Positions 25,242 through 34,078 of a stretch of DNA of 64,000 nt are shown one piece after another. A model generated the notes under the pieces. The model was not told the origin of the DNA and did not search any database. It worked only from the letters and a program-made list of their open reading frames with translations. The position numbers and the translations under genes were made by a program. Positions within the stretch are counted from its first letter, which is position 1, and each line of letters begins with the position of its first letter. This DNA comes from Bacteroidota bacterium (lineage in GTDB: Bacteria > Bacteroidota > Bacteroidia > Flavobacteriales > Flavobacteriaceae): NCBI GenBank assembly GCA_023387965.1, contig JAEWHE010000050.1, forward strand, positions 109,190 to 173,189. Direction: 5' to 3'.

Positions 25242-25874
25242 CTACCAATATTTCTGGTTAGCATTTCCATATAGCTCGAGTACTCTTTGAGTATCATTTT
25301 TCTTTTTAGATCTCAGGTAGCTTACTGAAATATTTTTGTTGGTGTAGTAGCGGACTAGATTATGGTAATCTTTGACTTCCTTGTAAACCCGGTCTATAAC
25401 ATCCATACGCTCCTTATCGTTCAGTGATAGGCTACTGGCGTTTATGATTTGACGTAACTCCACCAGCAACTCGGTACTTTCATTCAAGAGGGCAGAATAG
25501 CCATTACCGATTGCAGTCAGCTCTTGAGGCGAAAAATTAGGATCATTGAGCATCTTCTCGAAATTATTGACATAGATTTGGGAAACATCACCTACGAGTA
25601 AAACTGTTTGTTGCACTTTCCGAGCGTCTTTCACCAAATTGTTGACCGCTTGCAACTTGTCGTAATACTCTTTCCCCTGCTCATAAACTTTTTTAACTTC
25701 ATTGAAATTTTTGATTACATTGCTTACCGTTGAAGACGTCTGTACAATTTCGTTTGCACTATTGAGAATACCGGAGGCGAGATTGCCAGGGTCACTTACA
25801 ACCCATTGGGCGTTTGCAGGGGTGAATAGGGCAACTCCTAGTGCCATAAAAATCAAACTGATTGTTGTTTTCAT
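25242..25874 (-). CDS. traI: Conjugative transposon protein TraI (DUF4141)
   Basis: 210 residues with a signal peptide (MKTTISLIFMALGVALFTPANA). The mature start QWVVSDPGNLASGILNSANE is the DUF4141/TraI signature, and the rest is helical (VYEQGKEYYDKLQAVNNLVK, LRQIINASSLSLNDKERMD), comparable to the VirB5/TrbJ family. It is a periplasmic accessory protein of the transfer channel. It lies 20 bases downstream of the traG stop. A second in-frame ATG at 25886 is possible but gives a worse signal. Confidence 0.92.
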   Translation of the reverse strand: MKTTISLIFMALGVALFTPANAQWVVSDPGNLASGILNSANEIVQTSSTVSNVIKNFNEVKKVYEQGKEYYDKLQAVNNLVKDARKVQQTVLLVGDVSQIYVNNFEKMLNDPNFSPQELTAIGNGYSALLNESTELLVELRQIINASSLSLNDKERMDVIDRVYKEVKDYHNLVRYYTNKNISVSYLRSKKKNDTQRVLELYGNANQKYW

Positions 25875-25894
25875 AATTATTAACATTTTAAAGA

Positions 25895-28399
25895 TTAATT
25901 ATTTTTGTTGTCACGTTTTTTCATTGCGATACGCTTGATGGCGAGTTCGACGTTGCCATTTAATTCCGAGGCAAGTTGCATTACTTCCATTTTTTCAGCT
26001 TCTTCGGTAGTGTAGGTGAGGTATTCCTCTAAGCTTACTTCGGTGGCATAAACTGCCGAGTGTGTACCACCTAAGCCAATCCAAACCTCTTTGTACAATC
26101 GGCTTGCATCATTATTCATATTGATGGAAAGTACCTGTCCTTTCTCTTTATCCGTAAGCCCCAACATTGCCTGTATATCATCAAATTTGTTCATATACTT
26201 ACGTTGGTCTAAAAGGATTTTGCAGTCGGAATTATTAATGATACTTTCCTTTACAATAGGCGACTGAATAATATCATCGACTTCTTGCGTAACTACTATT
26301 GCTTCTCCGAAAAACTTCCTTACTGTTTTGAAAAGATATTTGATGTACTCTGCCATTCCTTCCTTCGCAATTGCTTTCCAGGCTTCTTCAATCAAAATGA
26401 GTTTGCGGATACCTTTTAACCTTCTCATTTTGTTGATAAAAACTTCCATAATGATGATAGTTACAATTGGAAATAGAATTTTATGATCCTTAATAGCATC
26501 AATTTCAAACACGATGAACCGTTTGGAAAGTAAGTCTAAAGCTTTAGCCGAGTTCAGCAAATAGTCATACTCGCCACCTTTGTAATAGGGCTCTAATACG
26601 TTTAGAAAATTGGCTATATCAAAGTCTTTTTCCCTTACCTGCTTCTCTTCTAAAACCTTGCGGTAATCGCCTTTTACATATTCAAAAAAACCATTGAAAG
26701 ATGGATAGATATCATCGTGTTTGATGCGTTCGATGTAACCACTTACTGCATTGGATAAAGCAACTTCTTCCGAACGGGTTGGCGGTTCATCATCACGCTT
26801 CCAAAGGGTCAATATTAAAGTCTTGATACTTTCACGTTTCTCAATATCGAATACACCATCATCAGTGTAAAATGGATTAAAAGCAATCGGGTTATCTTCC
26901 GTATATGTGAAATAAACACCGTCTTCGCCTTTGGTTTTTCCTTTGATTAACTCGCATAAACCTTGGTAAGAATTTCCAGTATCTACCAGCAGAACGTGAG
27001 CACCTTGCTCATAATATTGCCGAACCATATGGTTGGTAAAGAAAGATTTTCCACTACCTGACGGACCCAATATGAATTTGTTACGGTTCGTAATAATTCC
27101 ACGTTTCATTGGCAAATCCGATATATCCAAATGGATTGGTTTGCCTGTTAACCTGTCAGCCATTTTAATTCCGAATGGCGATGGAGAATTGTGGTAATTG
27201 GTTTCTTCAGTAAAGAAGCACAAAGCCGGCTCAATGAACGTATAAAAACTTTCCTCACTCGGAAAATCCCCAGCATTGCCAGGCATTCCTGCCCAATACA
27301 AAGTAGCTACATCAGTTGTGTTATGGCGTGGTTTGCATTCCATTAATGCCAAAGCGCTACCGCAATCGTTCTTCAACTGTCTTAATTCCGCAGGATCTTC
27401 CGACCAAGCCATAATGTTGAAGTGAGCCCGAATTGATGACAATCCGAAACTATGGGCTTCATTCAAATACTTTTCGATCCACTCTTTGTTAATTTGATTA
27501 GCACGACTATAACGAGCCAATGAGTGCATATTTCTTGCAGACTTTTCAAACTTTTGCAGGTTATCTTCGCTGTTATCTATAAAAAGATATTGGTTATAAA
27601 TGTGGTTACAGCTTAACAGCAAACCAACAGGAGAGGCAAAAGACAAACGACAATCGCTACGGTCTGTTGATAATTTTTCAAAACGTTTATCAGCCGAAAC
27701 TGTTCCGGGCAAATCATCAGTATCAGACAAAGTGTGCAAACTCAGCCTTTTGTTGCCTATTCTAACTTCTTCCATTCCAAGCCCGATGTCTTGCAAAGAA
27801 GTACCCACTTCACGAGATAATGTAAGGTATTGGTCTAACAGACCTTGCTTTTCTTCAGTTCCAATAATATCATCTTCTGTTAATCTTTGAAGATTGATAA
27901 AACCACTATCGTTTACAATACGTTCAAACTGGGTAACAGCTTCCATAAACCTATGTATTGTTTCCTTGTCCCTGATTTCTTTTGGTATTAAAGAACCTTT
28001 GCAAAGCGAACTGAAATTGCTTTGCATCCGCATTCTTTCTTTAGTTGTCTTAGTAATAAACAAGTAGCAGTAATGATTTAAGAAAGGACGTTCGTTAAAA
28101 TGACGTTGGTAAGATTTGGTTAAAAAGCTTTGGTCTTCCATTGCCAAATCGGGAGCATAACTTTCTTTGATGTACCAATCCTGTTTATGCACAACCGTAA
28201 AATCAGGCAGGGTTTTAATCGCCTTATGCCAAGCCGAGTGAATGGCTTCATATTCCGCAGAAGCTACCGTGAAAAGCTCTGGCAAACGTACCTTAAAACA
28301 AGCCGTAATGTCCGCGTCTTTGGAAAGAATGCAATTGTTTTCTACAGCCAACAAGGGAAATTTGTTCTCCAGTGTAGTGGTCTTTGATACATTTCTCAT
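25895..28399 (-). CDS. traG: Conjugative transposon ATPase TraG (VirB4-type)
   Basis: 834 residues, the usual size. Walker A GPSGSGKSFFTNH lies near residue 446 and Walker B in RKLILIEEAWKAIAKEGM (~665). The N-terminal half carries the VirB4 signature regions (ESYAPDLAMEDQSFLTKSYQ, MAWSEDPAELRQL). It powers substrate transfer and pilus assembly at the inner membrane. The start overlaps the traF stop by ATGA. The name TraG follows Bacteroidetes usage; it is not the VirD4 coupling protein, which is the mobC gene here. Confidence 0.96.
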   Translation of the reverse strand: MRNVSKTTTLENKFPLLAVENNCILSKDADITACFKVRLPELFTVASAEYEAIHSAWHKAIKTLPDFTVVHKQDWYIKESYAPDLAMEDQSFLTKSYQRHFNERPFLNHYCYLFITKTTKERMRMQSNFSSLCKGSLIPKEIRDKETIHRFMEAVTQFERIVNDSGFINLQRLTEDDIIGTEEKQGLLDQYLTLSREVGTSLQDIGLGMEEVRIGNKRLSLHTLSDTDDLPGTVSADKRFEKLSTDRSDCRLSFASPVGLLLSCNHIYNQYLFIDNSEDNLQKFEKSARNMHSLARYSRANQINKEWIEKYLNEAHSFGLSSIRAHFNIMAWSEDPAELRQLKNDCGSALALMECKPRHNTTDVATLYWAGMPGNAGDFPSEESFYTFIEPALCFFTEETNYHNSPSPFGIKMADRLTGKPIHLDISDLPMKRGIITNRNKFILGPSGSGKSFFTNHMVRQYYEQGAHVLLVDTGNSYQGLCELIKGKTKGEDGVYFTYTEDNPIAFNPFYTDDGVFDIEKRESIKTLILTLWKRDDEPPTRSEEVALSNAVSGYIERIKHDDIYPSFNGFFEYVKGDYRKVLEEKQVREKDFDIANFLNVLEPYYKGGEYDYLLNSAKALDLLSKRFIVFEIDAIKDHKILFPIVTIIIMEVFINKMRRLKGIRKLILIEEAWKAIAKEGMAEYIKYLFKTVRKFFGEAIVVTQEVDDIIQSPIVKESIINNSDCKILLDQRKYMNKFDDIQAMLGLTDKEKGQVLSINMNNDASRLYKEVWIGLGGTHSAVYATEVSLEEYLTYTTEEAEKMEVMQLASELNGNVELAIKRIAMKKRDNKNN

Positions 28400-28725
28400 A
28401 CCGCTTTAGGTTTAGGAGTGAATTTTAAATAGCGTTGTACAGGCTTGCGACAGATCATGTAGCGGGGATGTCTTTTGTTGGCTGCGATTTTCATCAACCC
28501 GTGTTCGCCGTACTTTCTGTTGAGGGAAAAGGTTTGCCATACAATGAGCGAAGCACCGCCAGCTCCGACGAATAGGCAGATATAAGAATTTACTCCCGCC
28601 ATATACAGTATCATTACAAGGATTAGCATTCCCAATAATCCACCTGCGAAAATGAATAGATATTGCGCTTTCAGCCCTTTAAATTCTACCGTTCTGCCAA
28701 TGCCTTTGTTAATGTTATAATTCAT
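28396..28725 (-). CDS. traF: Conjugative transposon protein TraF (DUF4133)
   Basis: 109 residues starting MNYNINKGIGRTVEFKGLKA, the canonical DUF4133 N-terminus, so the ATG at 28725 is chosen over an extension to 28800 that would overlap traE. Two membrane helices (~24-45 and ~48-65) form a VirB3-like hairpin that supports the VirB4 ATPase at the inner membrane. The gene overlaps traG by four bases. Confidence 0.93.
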   Translation of the reverse strand: MNYNINKGIGRTVEFKGLKAQYLFIFAGGLLGMLILVMILYMAGVNSYICLFVGAGGASLIVWQTFSLNRKYGEHGLMKIAANKRHPRYMICRKPVQRYLKFTPKPKAV

Positions 28726-28736
28726 AAAGCAAGAGT

Positions 28737-29042
28737 TTAAAGGAAGAATGAACGCAGGATAGTTGCAGCAACAATCAAGAAAATACAGGCACCAAACCAC
28801 GAGGCTGCCGTCTTGCTTGTGTCCGGATCCCCTGAACTAAATTTGTTGTACACTTTTACACCTCCAATTAACCCAACTACTGCACCGATAGCATAGATTA
28901 ACTGCGTTGCGGGGTCGAAATAAGAGGTGACCATTTGGGTGGCCTCGTTGATACCTGCCGAGCCATTTCCCTGTGCGAATGCACCAGTTCCTGATAACAT
29001 TACTACGAAGGCTAGCAGAACTTTTTTTCTTAGTTTTTTCAT
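28737..29042 (-). CDS. traE: Conjugative transposon protein TraE (DUF4134)
   Basis: 101 residues with a signal peptide (cleavage likely after GAFA near 23) and two hydrophobic segments (~42-62, ~80-100). QGNGSAGINEATQMVTSYFD and GVKVYNKFSSGDPDTSKTAA are hallmark stretches of DUF4134. It is the VirB2-like prepilin candidate of the Bacteroidetes conjugation system. It lies 11 bases before traF; upstream is a decayed region before traD. Confidence 0.93.
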   Translation of the reverse strand: MKKLRKKVLLAFVVMLSGTGAFAQGNGSAGINEATQMVTSYFDPATQLIYAIGAVVGLIGGVKVYNKFSSGDPDTSKTAASWFGACIFLIVAATILRSFFL

Positions 29043-29129
29043 AATTAAAACACATTAGTTGTTATCTTTATCCCACACCTTGCGGGCTTTGGGGACAAAG
29101 GTGTTTCAGAATATGAGACCTTATGATAA

Positions 29130-29258
29130 AGTGGCAGTCAGAGGAACTGTTTGGTTGGGAAAGACAATAGAAATGCGAAAAAAGTTGGAGTAAATCTCAA
29201 TAAAGAAAATGCTGAACTGATTATGGAATTTTTACATATCTTGTTGGAATATCATTAG
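29130..29258 (+). pseudogene. Possible small gene remnant on the plus strand
   Basis: An open stretch without ATG at its head reads KDNRNAKKVGVNLNKENAEL and ends IMEFLHILLEYH before a TAG at 29256. The amphipathic composition looks like real coding sequence rather than noise, but no start codon fits except an internal Met. It lies between the traE 5' end and the decayed minus-strand gene. Likely a fragment. Confidence 0.3.
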
Positions 29259-29282
29259 GGAATGCTTTTCGGAATATATGGC

Positions 29283-29681
29283 TTAGGGCTTATACTCTTT
29301 AACTAAATCAATAATATCCTCTTTAATAAATTCCCAATATTTACCCCTTAGGCAGATTGGATCGAAATCATCATCGGCAAGTTAAAAATTGATGAGGTTA
29401 TTCAGTGTGAGTTCTTTATCCTGAATGTAAGGATAACGTTCTTGATGCAGGGAAAACATAGTAGAAAGGTTGTAATTCAGTAGCAATTCATTGCAAATCC
29501 CGAAAATCGTTCTTGCGACCTATGCGTTGTAGTCAGTTCGGTCTAATAATATTTTAATCAATGCCCTTACCGTTCTTCAATATTCTTTCCATTTCTGCAT
29601 ATCGGAATAGATGTTTTTAAACAATGGCTGAATGATAAATTTTACAATGAAACTTTGGGTTGCGGGGTCTGTAGGGTCATA
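29283..29681 (-). pseudogene. Decayed gene between traD and traE with three in-frame stops
   Basis: On the minus strand one reading frame stays coding-like for ~400 bases but is broken by TGA (29577-29579), TAG (29520-29522) and TAA (29382-29384) before a final TAA (29283-29285). Segments read DPTDPATQSFIVKFIIQPLF, RTVRALIKILLDRTDYNA, FSLHQERYPYIQDKELTLNN and LADDDFDPICLRGKYWEFIK. No start codon is found in this frame; the 5' end runs into traD. The order of the tra genes suggests an accessory transfer gene that was lost. I do not recognise the family. Confidence 0.6.
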
Positions 29682-29698
29682 ATAAAAAAAAGGGAAGT

Positions 29699-30334
29699 TT
29701 ACACAAACTCCCCAATATCAAAACCACTCAAATCATTTTTCCGCAAATTGGAAGAACCGGTTTCCGTATCAGTTGAAAGTCTGCTATCCAAAAGCTCGGC
29801 AATTTTTCGGGAAGCACCTTCAATGGAATTTTCCAGTAAGTTGAATAATTCAGTTCCTTGCAATTTTTGAACTATGGCCACTGTTGTTTCCTTTTGAGTC
29901 TGTTCCAAATTTTCATTTTGGAGCAAAGCACCTACCGCGCCAAGTTCCTCGTAGGTAACCCCTTGGGCAAGACTGTTATCGCCACCGGATAATCCATACC
30001 TGTTCCATTCTTCTTCCTCTTCCTCCAAATCAGGCATATTGCTGAAAACTTCGTCCAGTTCTTCCTGCGGAATTTGAATGCTGATGATTTCGTTCTCATC
30101 GTATTCTATGTCAAAATTATCAGGATTGATTTCTTGTTCTACTAATTGGCTTTCATTGGCAGTGTTTGACACTAAAAGGCTTCTTACAGGCTTGGGCTGT
30201 CCCATAATATCAGGCAATTTCGGATTTACTTTTTCCTGCACTGGTTTTCTCTCTGATTTTTTTTTAATGACAATCTTGTCCTTTAAAAGCAAGAAAATTA
30301 CGATAAGCAGGCAAATCACAATTATAATTTCCAT
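29699..30334 (-). CDS. Conjugal transfer protein TraD
   Basis: 211 residues. One N-terminal membrane helix (MEIIIVICLLIVIFLLL) is followed by a long acidic, mostly disordered region (DNFDIEYDENEIISIQIPQE, NMPDLEEEEEEWNRYGLSGG) and a helical C-terminus (GVTYEELGAVGALLQNE, GTELFNLLENSIEGASRKIA). This matches the protein annotated as TraD in Bacteroidetes conjugative elements; its function in transfer is not defined. The ATG at 30334 is used instead of the TTG at 30340. It is 11 bases downstream of the DUF3408 gene. Confidence 0.78.
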   Translation of the reverse strand: MEIIIVICLLIVIFLLLKDKIVIKKKSERKPVQEKVNPKLPDIMGQPKPVRSLLVSNTANESQLVEQEINPDNFDIEYDENEIISIQIPQEELDEVFSNMPDLEEEEEEWNRYGLSGGDNSLAQGVTYEELGAVGALLQNENLEQTQKETTVAIVQKLQGTELFNLLENSIEGASRKIAELLDSRLSTDTETGSSNLRKNDLSGFDIGEFV

Positions 30335-30345
30335 AATCAAATGTT

Positions 30346-30795
30346 TTAAAAAATAGGTTTAAACTTTTCGTTGAAATCTTTAGTAATGGCTTTCTCAAAG
30401 ATCTCAAAATGATGCTCCAGTATATTATCAAGGTAGGCATACAGCGGAATTTCATCTTTACCGATTACCTGTACAATACGAGATAATCGTTCGTGGTATT
30501 CTTGCCTGATGTAAATACTTTTATCACCACGCTTGGTCATTGAGTGGGTTTTCAAAAAATGTTCGCCGTAATTGCCGTCAAGGTTTTTTTTGGAACGGTT
30601 CCGTTCTTTTGTTGCAGATTTATTTTGTGATAAATCATCTTGTTTTACCTCATCTTTAACGGTCTGCTTCTCCAACTCCTGTGTATGTTCTGGCGGAAGC
30701 TTAATGCCATCTTTTTTAATACCATCCACCATCAAATTCATCATCAATTCTTCGTTTATATCAGGCGTTGCTTTCTTTTTATTATCTTTTTCCAT
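30346..30795 (-). CDS. DUF3408 protein (TraB position)
   Basis: 149 residues. The basic C-terminal half, KSIYIRQEYHERLSRIVQVI and PLYAYLDNILEHHFEIFEKA, is the DUF3408 signature with a ribbon-helix-helix-like look. The N-terminal half is charged and poorly ordered. These proteins are found right after the ParA-like gene in Bacteroidetes conjugative elements and may help partition or relaxosome assembly; that role is inference. The gene is followed closely by traD and starts 4 bases after the traA stop. Confidence 0.85.
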   Translation of the reverse strand: MEKDNKKKATPDINEELMMNLMVDGIKKDGIKLPPEHTQELEKQTVKDEVKQDDLSQNKSATKERNRSKKNLDGNYGEHFLKTHSMTKRGDKSIYIRQEYHERLSRIVQVIGKDEIPLYAYLDNILEHHFEIFEKAITKDFNEKFKPIF

Positions 30796-30799
30796 AGGG

Positions 30800-31567
30800 T
30801 TATAATTGAATTATTTTTAAAAACTCAATGATGAAAAGATCTAACTGATAGGCTTTCATCAATCGCTCGTCTGGTGGCATAACGGTAGAACGGAAAACCG
30901 TTTTACTGTCTGCTTCGCTTTCTTTACGAAAACGTGTACTATTCTTAATTTGGCTTTGCATCAGGCTCAATCCCAGTTGCTCAATTAGCTGATTATATAC
31001 GCCATACAAAGGAGTACTTTCCCTACCGTCCACCTGGTTCCAAAACAGGTTAATAGTTTGTATGGAAGTTTCGCCTTTTTTCATAATCACATCCTGCAAT
31101 AGTTGTGTAAAAATGAGTGTACTTTCCATCACTACACGGTCTGCGGTTATAGGCGTAAAAATGTGGTGCATTCCTGCTAAGGCTTTCAGAATACCGGGTG
31201 TGTTTACCGTTCCGGGAAGATCAAAAAATACCACATCAATAGGAATAGCAGAAGACGCTACAAATTCGTATGCATCATCCAATACATTTTCAGCCTTGCT
31301 TTGCATAATGAGATATGCTTTTTTGTTGATAGTACTGAATTGCTTGTAAGCAAGCTTTTTCAAAGCCTCGTTTTCCATTACGATTGCCAAATCACGGGTT
31401 TTCATTTTCATTAAACTATGCTGGGGAAAATCCGCATCAAATACCGCTACATTGTAGCCCAACCGATAGTGCATCGTACTTGCCACAAGCGTGGTAAATG
31501 TGCTTTTGCCAACACCGCCTTTTTGGGATGAAAAAGCGATAAACAGAGGTTTCTTTTTTGTATCCAT
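30800..31567 (-). CDS. traA: ParA family ATPase (TraA)
   Basis: 255 residues with the deviant Walker A FSSQKGGVGKSTFTT (~10-24) and the ParA/MinD fold: VAVFDADFPQHSLMK (~40-54) and IDVVFFDLPGTVNTPGILKA. TraA-type ParA proteins begin the tra operon of CTnDOT-like elements and may maintain or position the excised circle. The ATG at 31567 (MDTKKKPLFIAF) is chosen; the open frame to 31708 has a low-quality N-terminus. It reads away from the mob genes, with the putative oriT between them. Confidence 0.9.
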   Translation of the reverse strand: MDTKKKPLFIAFSSQKGGVGKSTFTTLVASTMHYRLGYNVAVFDADFPQHSLMKMKTRDLAIVMENEALKKLAYKQFSTINKKAYLIMQSKAENVLDDAYEFVASSAIPIDVVFFDLPGTVNTPGILKALAGMHHIFTPITADRVVMESTLIFTQLLQDVIMKKGETSIQTINLFWNQVDGRESTPLYGVYNQLIEQLGLSLMQSQIKNSTRFRKESEADSKTVFRSTVMPPDERLMKAYQLDLFIIEFLKIIQL

Positions 31568-32103
31568 ATTTTTAAATTTTAAAGTTTTTAAATTTTTGTT
31601 CGTAGGCTTGCAAGTGTTCCGGCAATCCGTTCTGACTTCCTGCTTTCTTTTGAGATTGCTTTCAAAGCTGAATGTTTTCATAAGTGCTTTCTTGATGGAC
31701 TGCAACAAGGCAATCCTTCAAGTTTCTCATCAAGCAACCTTGCCGTCATTCTTTCGTTCCGTCATTCGGACAAGCCAGATAGTTAGATAGCCAGCTTTCA
31801 GGCTGTCTTGATATTTTGATTTCTTTCATTCTTGCCAGCAGGCTATTTGGTTTGCCTGCTTTGCTGAATGTTTGTTGTCCACTCTTCCTGAATTACGGGT
31901 TGCTGGAATTCTCGCCATCATTCAAAGACAAAGAACTAATCAATTTTATTGGGTTGAACCCTTATGGTATTGTTTGGCTGTCAAAAGCAGTGTTTGGCAT
32001 TGTGTCACATTACAGTTGTAATTGAGACGGGGCTTTACTTTGTATGGTGATTTTAAAAAACGGATTTATGTAAAAGTTTTTCGACAAATCAAGTTTTAAC
32101 TAC

Positions 32104-32242
32104 AACGGCATCGAGCCGTTTTTCCCTGTTACATTTAATCCGACCCGGAGGGCGGATTTTTGTGTTCATCAGAACACGGCAAGTTGTGTTTTGAGGCACT
32201 CGAAACCGAGTTCGTGCCTCAAAACAACTTGCCCTTGCAGGG
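32104..32242. other. Candidate oriT: cluster of hairpins upstream of mobA
   Basis: Four inverted repeats are packed in 140 bases: AACGGC/GCCGTT (32104-32120), AATCCG/CGGATT with an inner CCC/GGG (32137-32158), GTGTTC/GAACAC (32162-32177) and a long one with ~23-bp arms at 32178-32233 (GGCAAGTTGTGTTTTGAGGC pairing near-perfectly with its mate). CCCTTGCAGGG follows. Placement between the divergent tra and mob operons, just before the relaxase genes, is where transfer origins lie in such elements. The nick site cannot be located. The rest of the 31568-32297 gap has no gene; two short ORFs there look random. Confidence 0.6.
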
Positions 32243-32297
32243 AGCAGAAAACACTCTCCGAAGTCGAGGTTTTGTTTAAATTTTAAATGGATTAGTG

Positions 32298-32729
32298 ATG
32301 AATGAGCATAACAACAAAAATCAACGTAAAGGCGGAAGGAAACCCAAAATAAATCCAAGTACCCACCGCCACGTTTTTCGTCTTACAGATGAAGAAAACG
32401 CCAAATTATTATCGCTTTTTGAAGCATCAGGAATGCCCAATAAAGCAAAGTTTATTACATCGTTACTGTTTGGTAAGGAAATGAAATCTGTTAGAATTGA
32501 CAAAGGAACAGTTGATTTTTATATGCGACTGACGTCGTTTCATACCCAGTTTCGTTCTATTGGTGTGAATTACAACCAGATTGTAAAGCTATTGTACAGG
32601 AATTTTTCTGAGAAAAAAGCCTTAGCATTCCTTTATAAATTGGAAAAGCAAACGGCAGAATTAGCATTGGTTTGTCAGAAAATCATCCAAATAGTTGAAG
32701 AATTTGAAGCTAAACACTTGAAAAAATAG
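32298..32729 (+). CDS. mobA: Mobilisation protein MobA (MobC-type relaxosome protein)
   Basis: 143 residues. The basic N-terminus (NNKNQRKGGRKPKINPSTHR) precedes a ribbon-helix-helix-like domain (VFRLTDEENAKLLSLFEASG) and the MobC family tail (SIGVNYNQIVKLLYRNFSEK). It is a relaxosome accessory protein that binds oriT and helps the relaxase; Bacteroidetes annotation calls it MobA. The ATG at 32298 is used rather than the GTG at 32295. It starts the plus-strand mob operon, 8 bases before mobB. Confidence 0.9.
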   Translation: MNEHNNKNQRKGGRKPKINPSTHRHVFRLTDEENAKLLSLFEASGMPNKAKFITSLLFGKEMKSVRIDKGTVDFYMRLTSFHTQFRSIGVNYNQIVKLLYRNFSEKKALAFLYKLEKQTAELALVCQKIIQIVEEFEAKHLKK

Positions 32730-32737
32730 CGGTAGAA

Positions 32738-34024
32738 ATGATAGCAAAAATTGGCAGAAGCACAAATTTATATGGTGCATTAGCATACAATCAACTTAAA
32801 GTAGAGAATGAAAACGGGCAAATTTTATTCGCCAATAAGATGATTGAAACCGCAAGTGGCTATTATTCCGTTACACAACTGAGCCAATCCTTTGAACCTT
32901 ATTTAATAGCAAATCGGAATACCGAAAAACATACTTTGCATATTTCGCTCAATCCTGATCCGAATGACAAAGTAAGTGATGATAAATTTCGGGAAATGGC
33001 AGAACAATATATGCGGGAAATGGGCTACGGAGAACAGCCTTTTGTGGTTTTTAAACATACCGATATCGATCGAAGTCATATCCATATTGTATCGGTTTGT
33101 GTGGATGAGAACGGTAAAAAGATTTCAGATAAGTTTGAAAAAATACGGTCTATGAATGTTTGTCGAGAACTAGAAAGAAAACACAATTTGATACCTGCAA
33201 CGGATAAAGAGCGTAATCAGAATGAGAAGATTTTCCGTCCGGTAGATTATCGCTCAGGAGATATTAAAAGTCAGATTGCTTCGGTCATTCGTCACTTACC
33301 TAATTATTACCAATACCAAACTTCGGGAGAATACAATGCCTTGCTTTCCCTTTTCAATATTACTACCGAAAAAGTAGAGGGCGAATTGCAGGGAAAGATG
33401 AAGCAGGGCTTATTATACGTTCCTTTGAATGAAAAAGGCGAAAGAGCAGGACATCCGTTCAAGGCTTCGCTTTTCGGAAAGATCGCAGGGCTTCCGGCTT
33501 TAGAACTACATTTCGAAAAATCCAAAACAGCTTTAAAAGATACGCCTGTCAAGCAGACTTTAAAATCTGCCGTTACCATTGCTTTGCGAACCACAAGCGA
33601 TGAGCAGGCTTTTAAAAAACAGTTGGCAGAACAGGGCATTAATGTAGTGGTGCGCAGGAATGATGAGCAACGTATTTACGGAATGACATTCATTGACCAT
33701 AATTCTAAAACGGTTTGGAACGGTTCTCGTTTGGCAAAGGAACTTTCTGCCAATATTTTCAATGACTATTGGAACAATAATCTCAAGCCGGAAATAAAAA
33801 CACCTGCTGTACAAGAACCTAAAATATCGGCATCAAGTGATGCTAGTACTCCTACGGAAGAACCACATCAATTATTCAACTTCTTAAATTCTGAAAAATA
33901 CGAAGATGGTTTAATAGAGGCTTTAGGAGGTTTAATTCCACAAGCACAAAATGAAGATTGTGAGGAACAGCATTTTGCTAATAAGATGAGAAAAAAAAGA
34001 AAAAACTCTAACAGGAATAAATAA
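32738..34024 (+). CDS. mobB: Relaxase MobB
   Basis: 428 residues, a relaxase/mobilisation nuclease of the MobP-like class. The metal-binding HTDIDRSHIHIVS motif (~107-119) is intact, and the N-terminal MIAKIGRSTNLYGALAYNQ carries the likely catalytic Tyr. LHISLNPDPNDKVSD and YMREMGYGEQPFVVFKHTD are typical. The enzyme nicks oriT and pilots the strand into the recipient. The C-terminal third is basic and variable. An unrelated AlbA_2 gene follows, where mobC would be expected directly. Confidence 0.93.
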   Translation: MIAKIGRSTNLYGALAYNQLKVENENGQILFANKMIETASGYYSVTQLSQSFEPYLIANRNTEKHTLHISLNPDPNDKVSDDKFREMAEQYMREMGYGEQPFVVFKHTDIDRSHIHIVSVCVDENGKKISDKFEKIRSMNVCRELERKHNLIPATDKERNQNEKIFRPVDYRSGDIKSQIASVIRHLPNYYQYQTSGEYNALLSLFNITTEKVEGELQGKMKQGLLYVPLNEKGERAGHPFKASLFGKIAGLPALELHFEKSKTALKDTPVKQTLKSAVTIALRTTSDEQAFKKQLAEQGINVVVRRNDEQRIYGMTFIDHNSKTVWNGSRLAKELSANIFNDYWNNNLKPEIKTPAVQEPKISASSDASTPTEEPHQLFNFLNSEKYEDGLIEALGGLIPQAQNEDCEEQHFANKMRKKRKNSNRNK

Positions 34025-34078
34025 GTCAAATACTGGCACTTTTTGTAAATTAGTAATTCATAATATAGAATTATTAAA

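Noticed and set aside
31568..31708. N-terminal extension of the ParA-like TraA
   Set aside because: The ParA Walker motif lies at the normal distance from the ATG at 31567; the extension is low-complexity and basic.
31816..32025. 69-codon ORF in the region before mobA
   Set aside because: It has no coding character or start context and lies in the hairpin-rich intergenic region.
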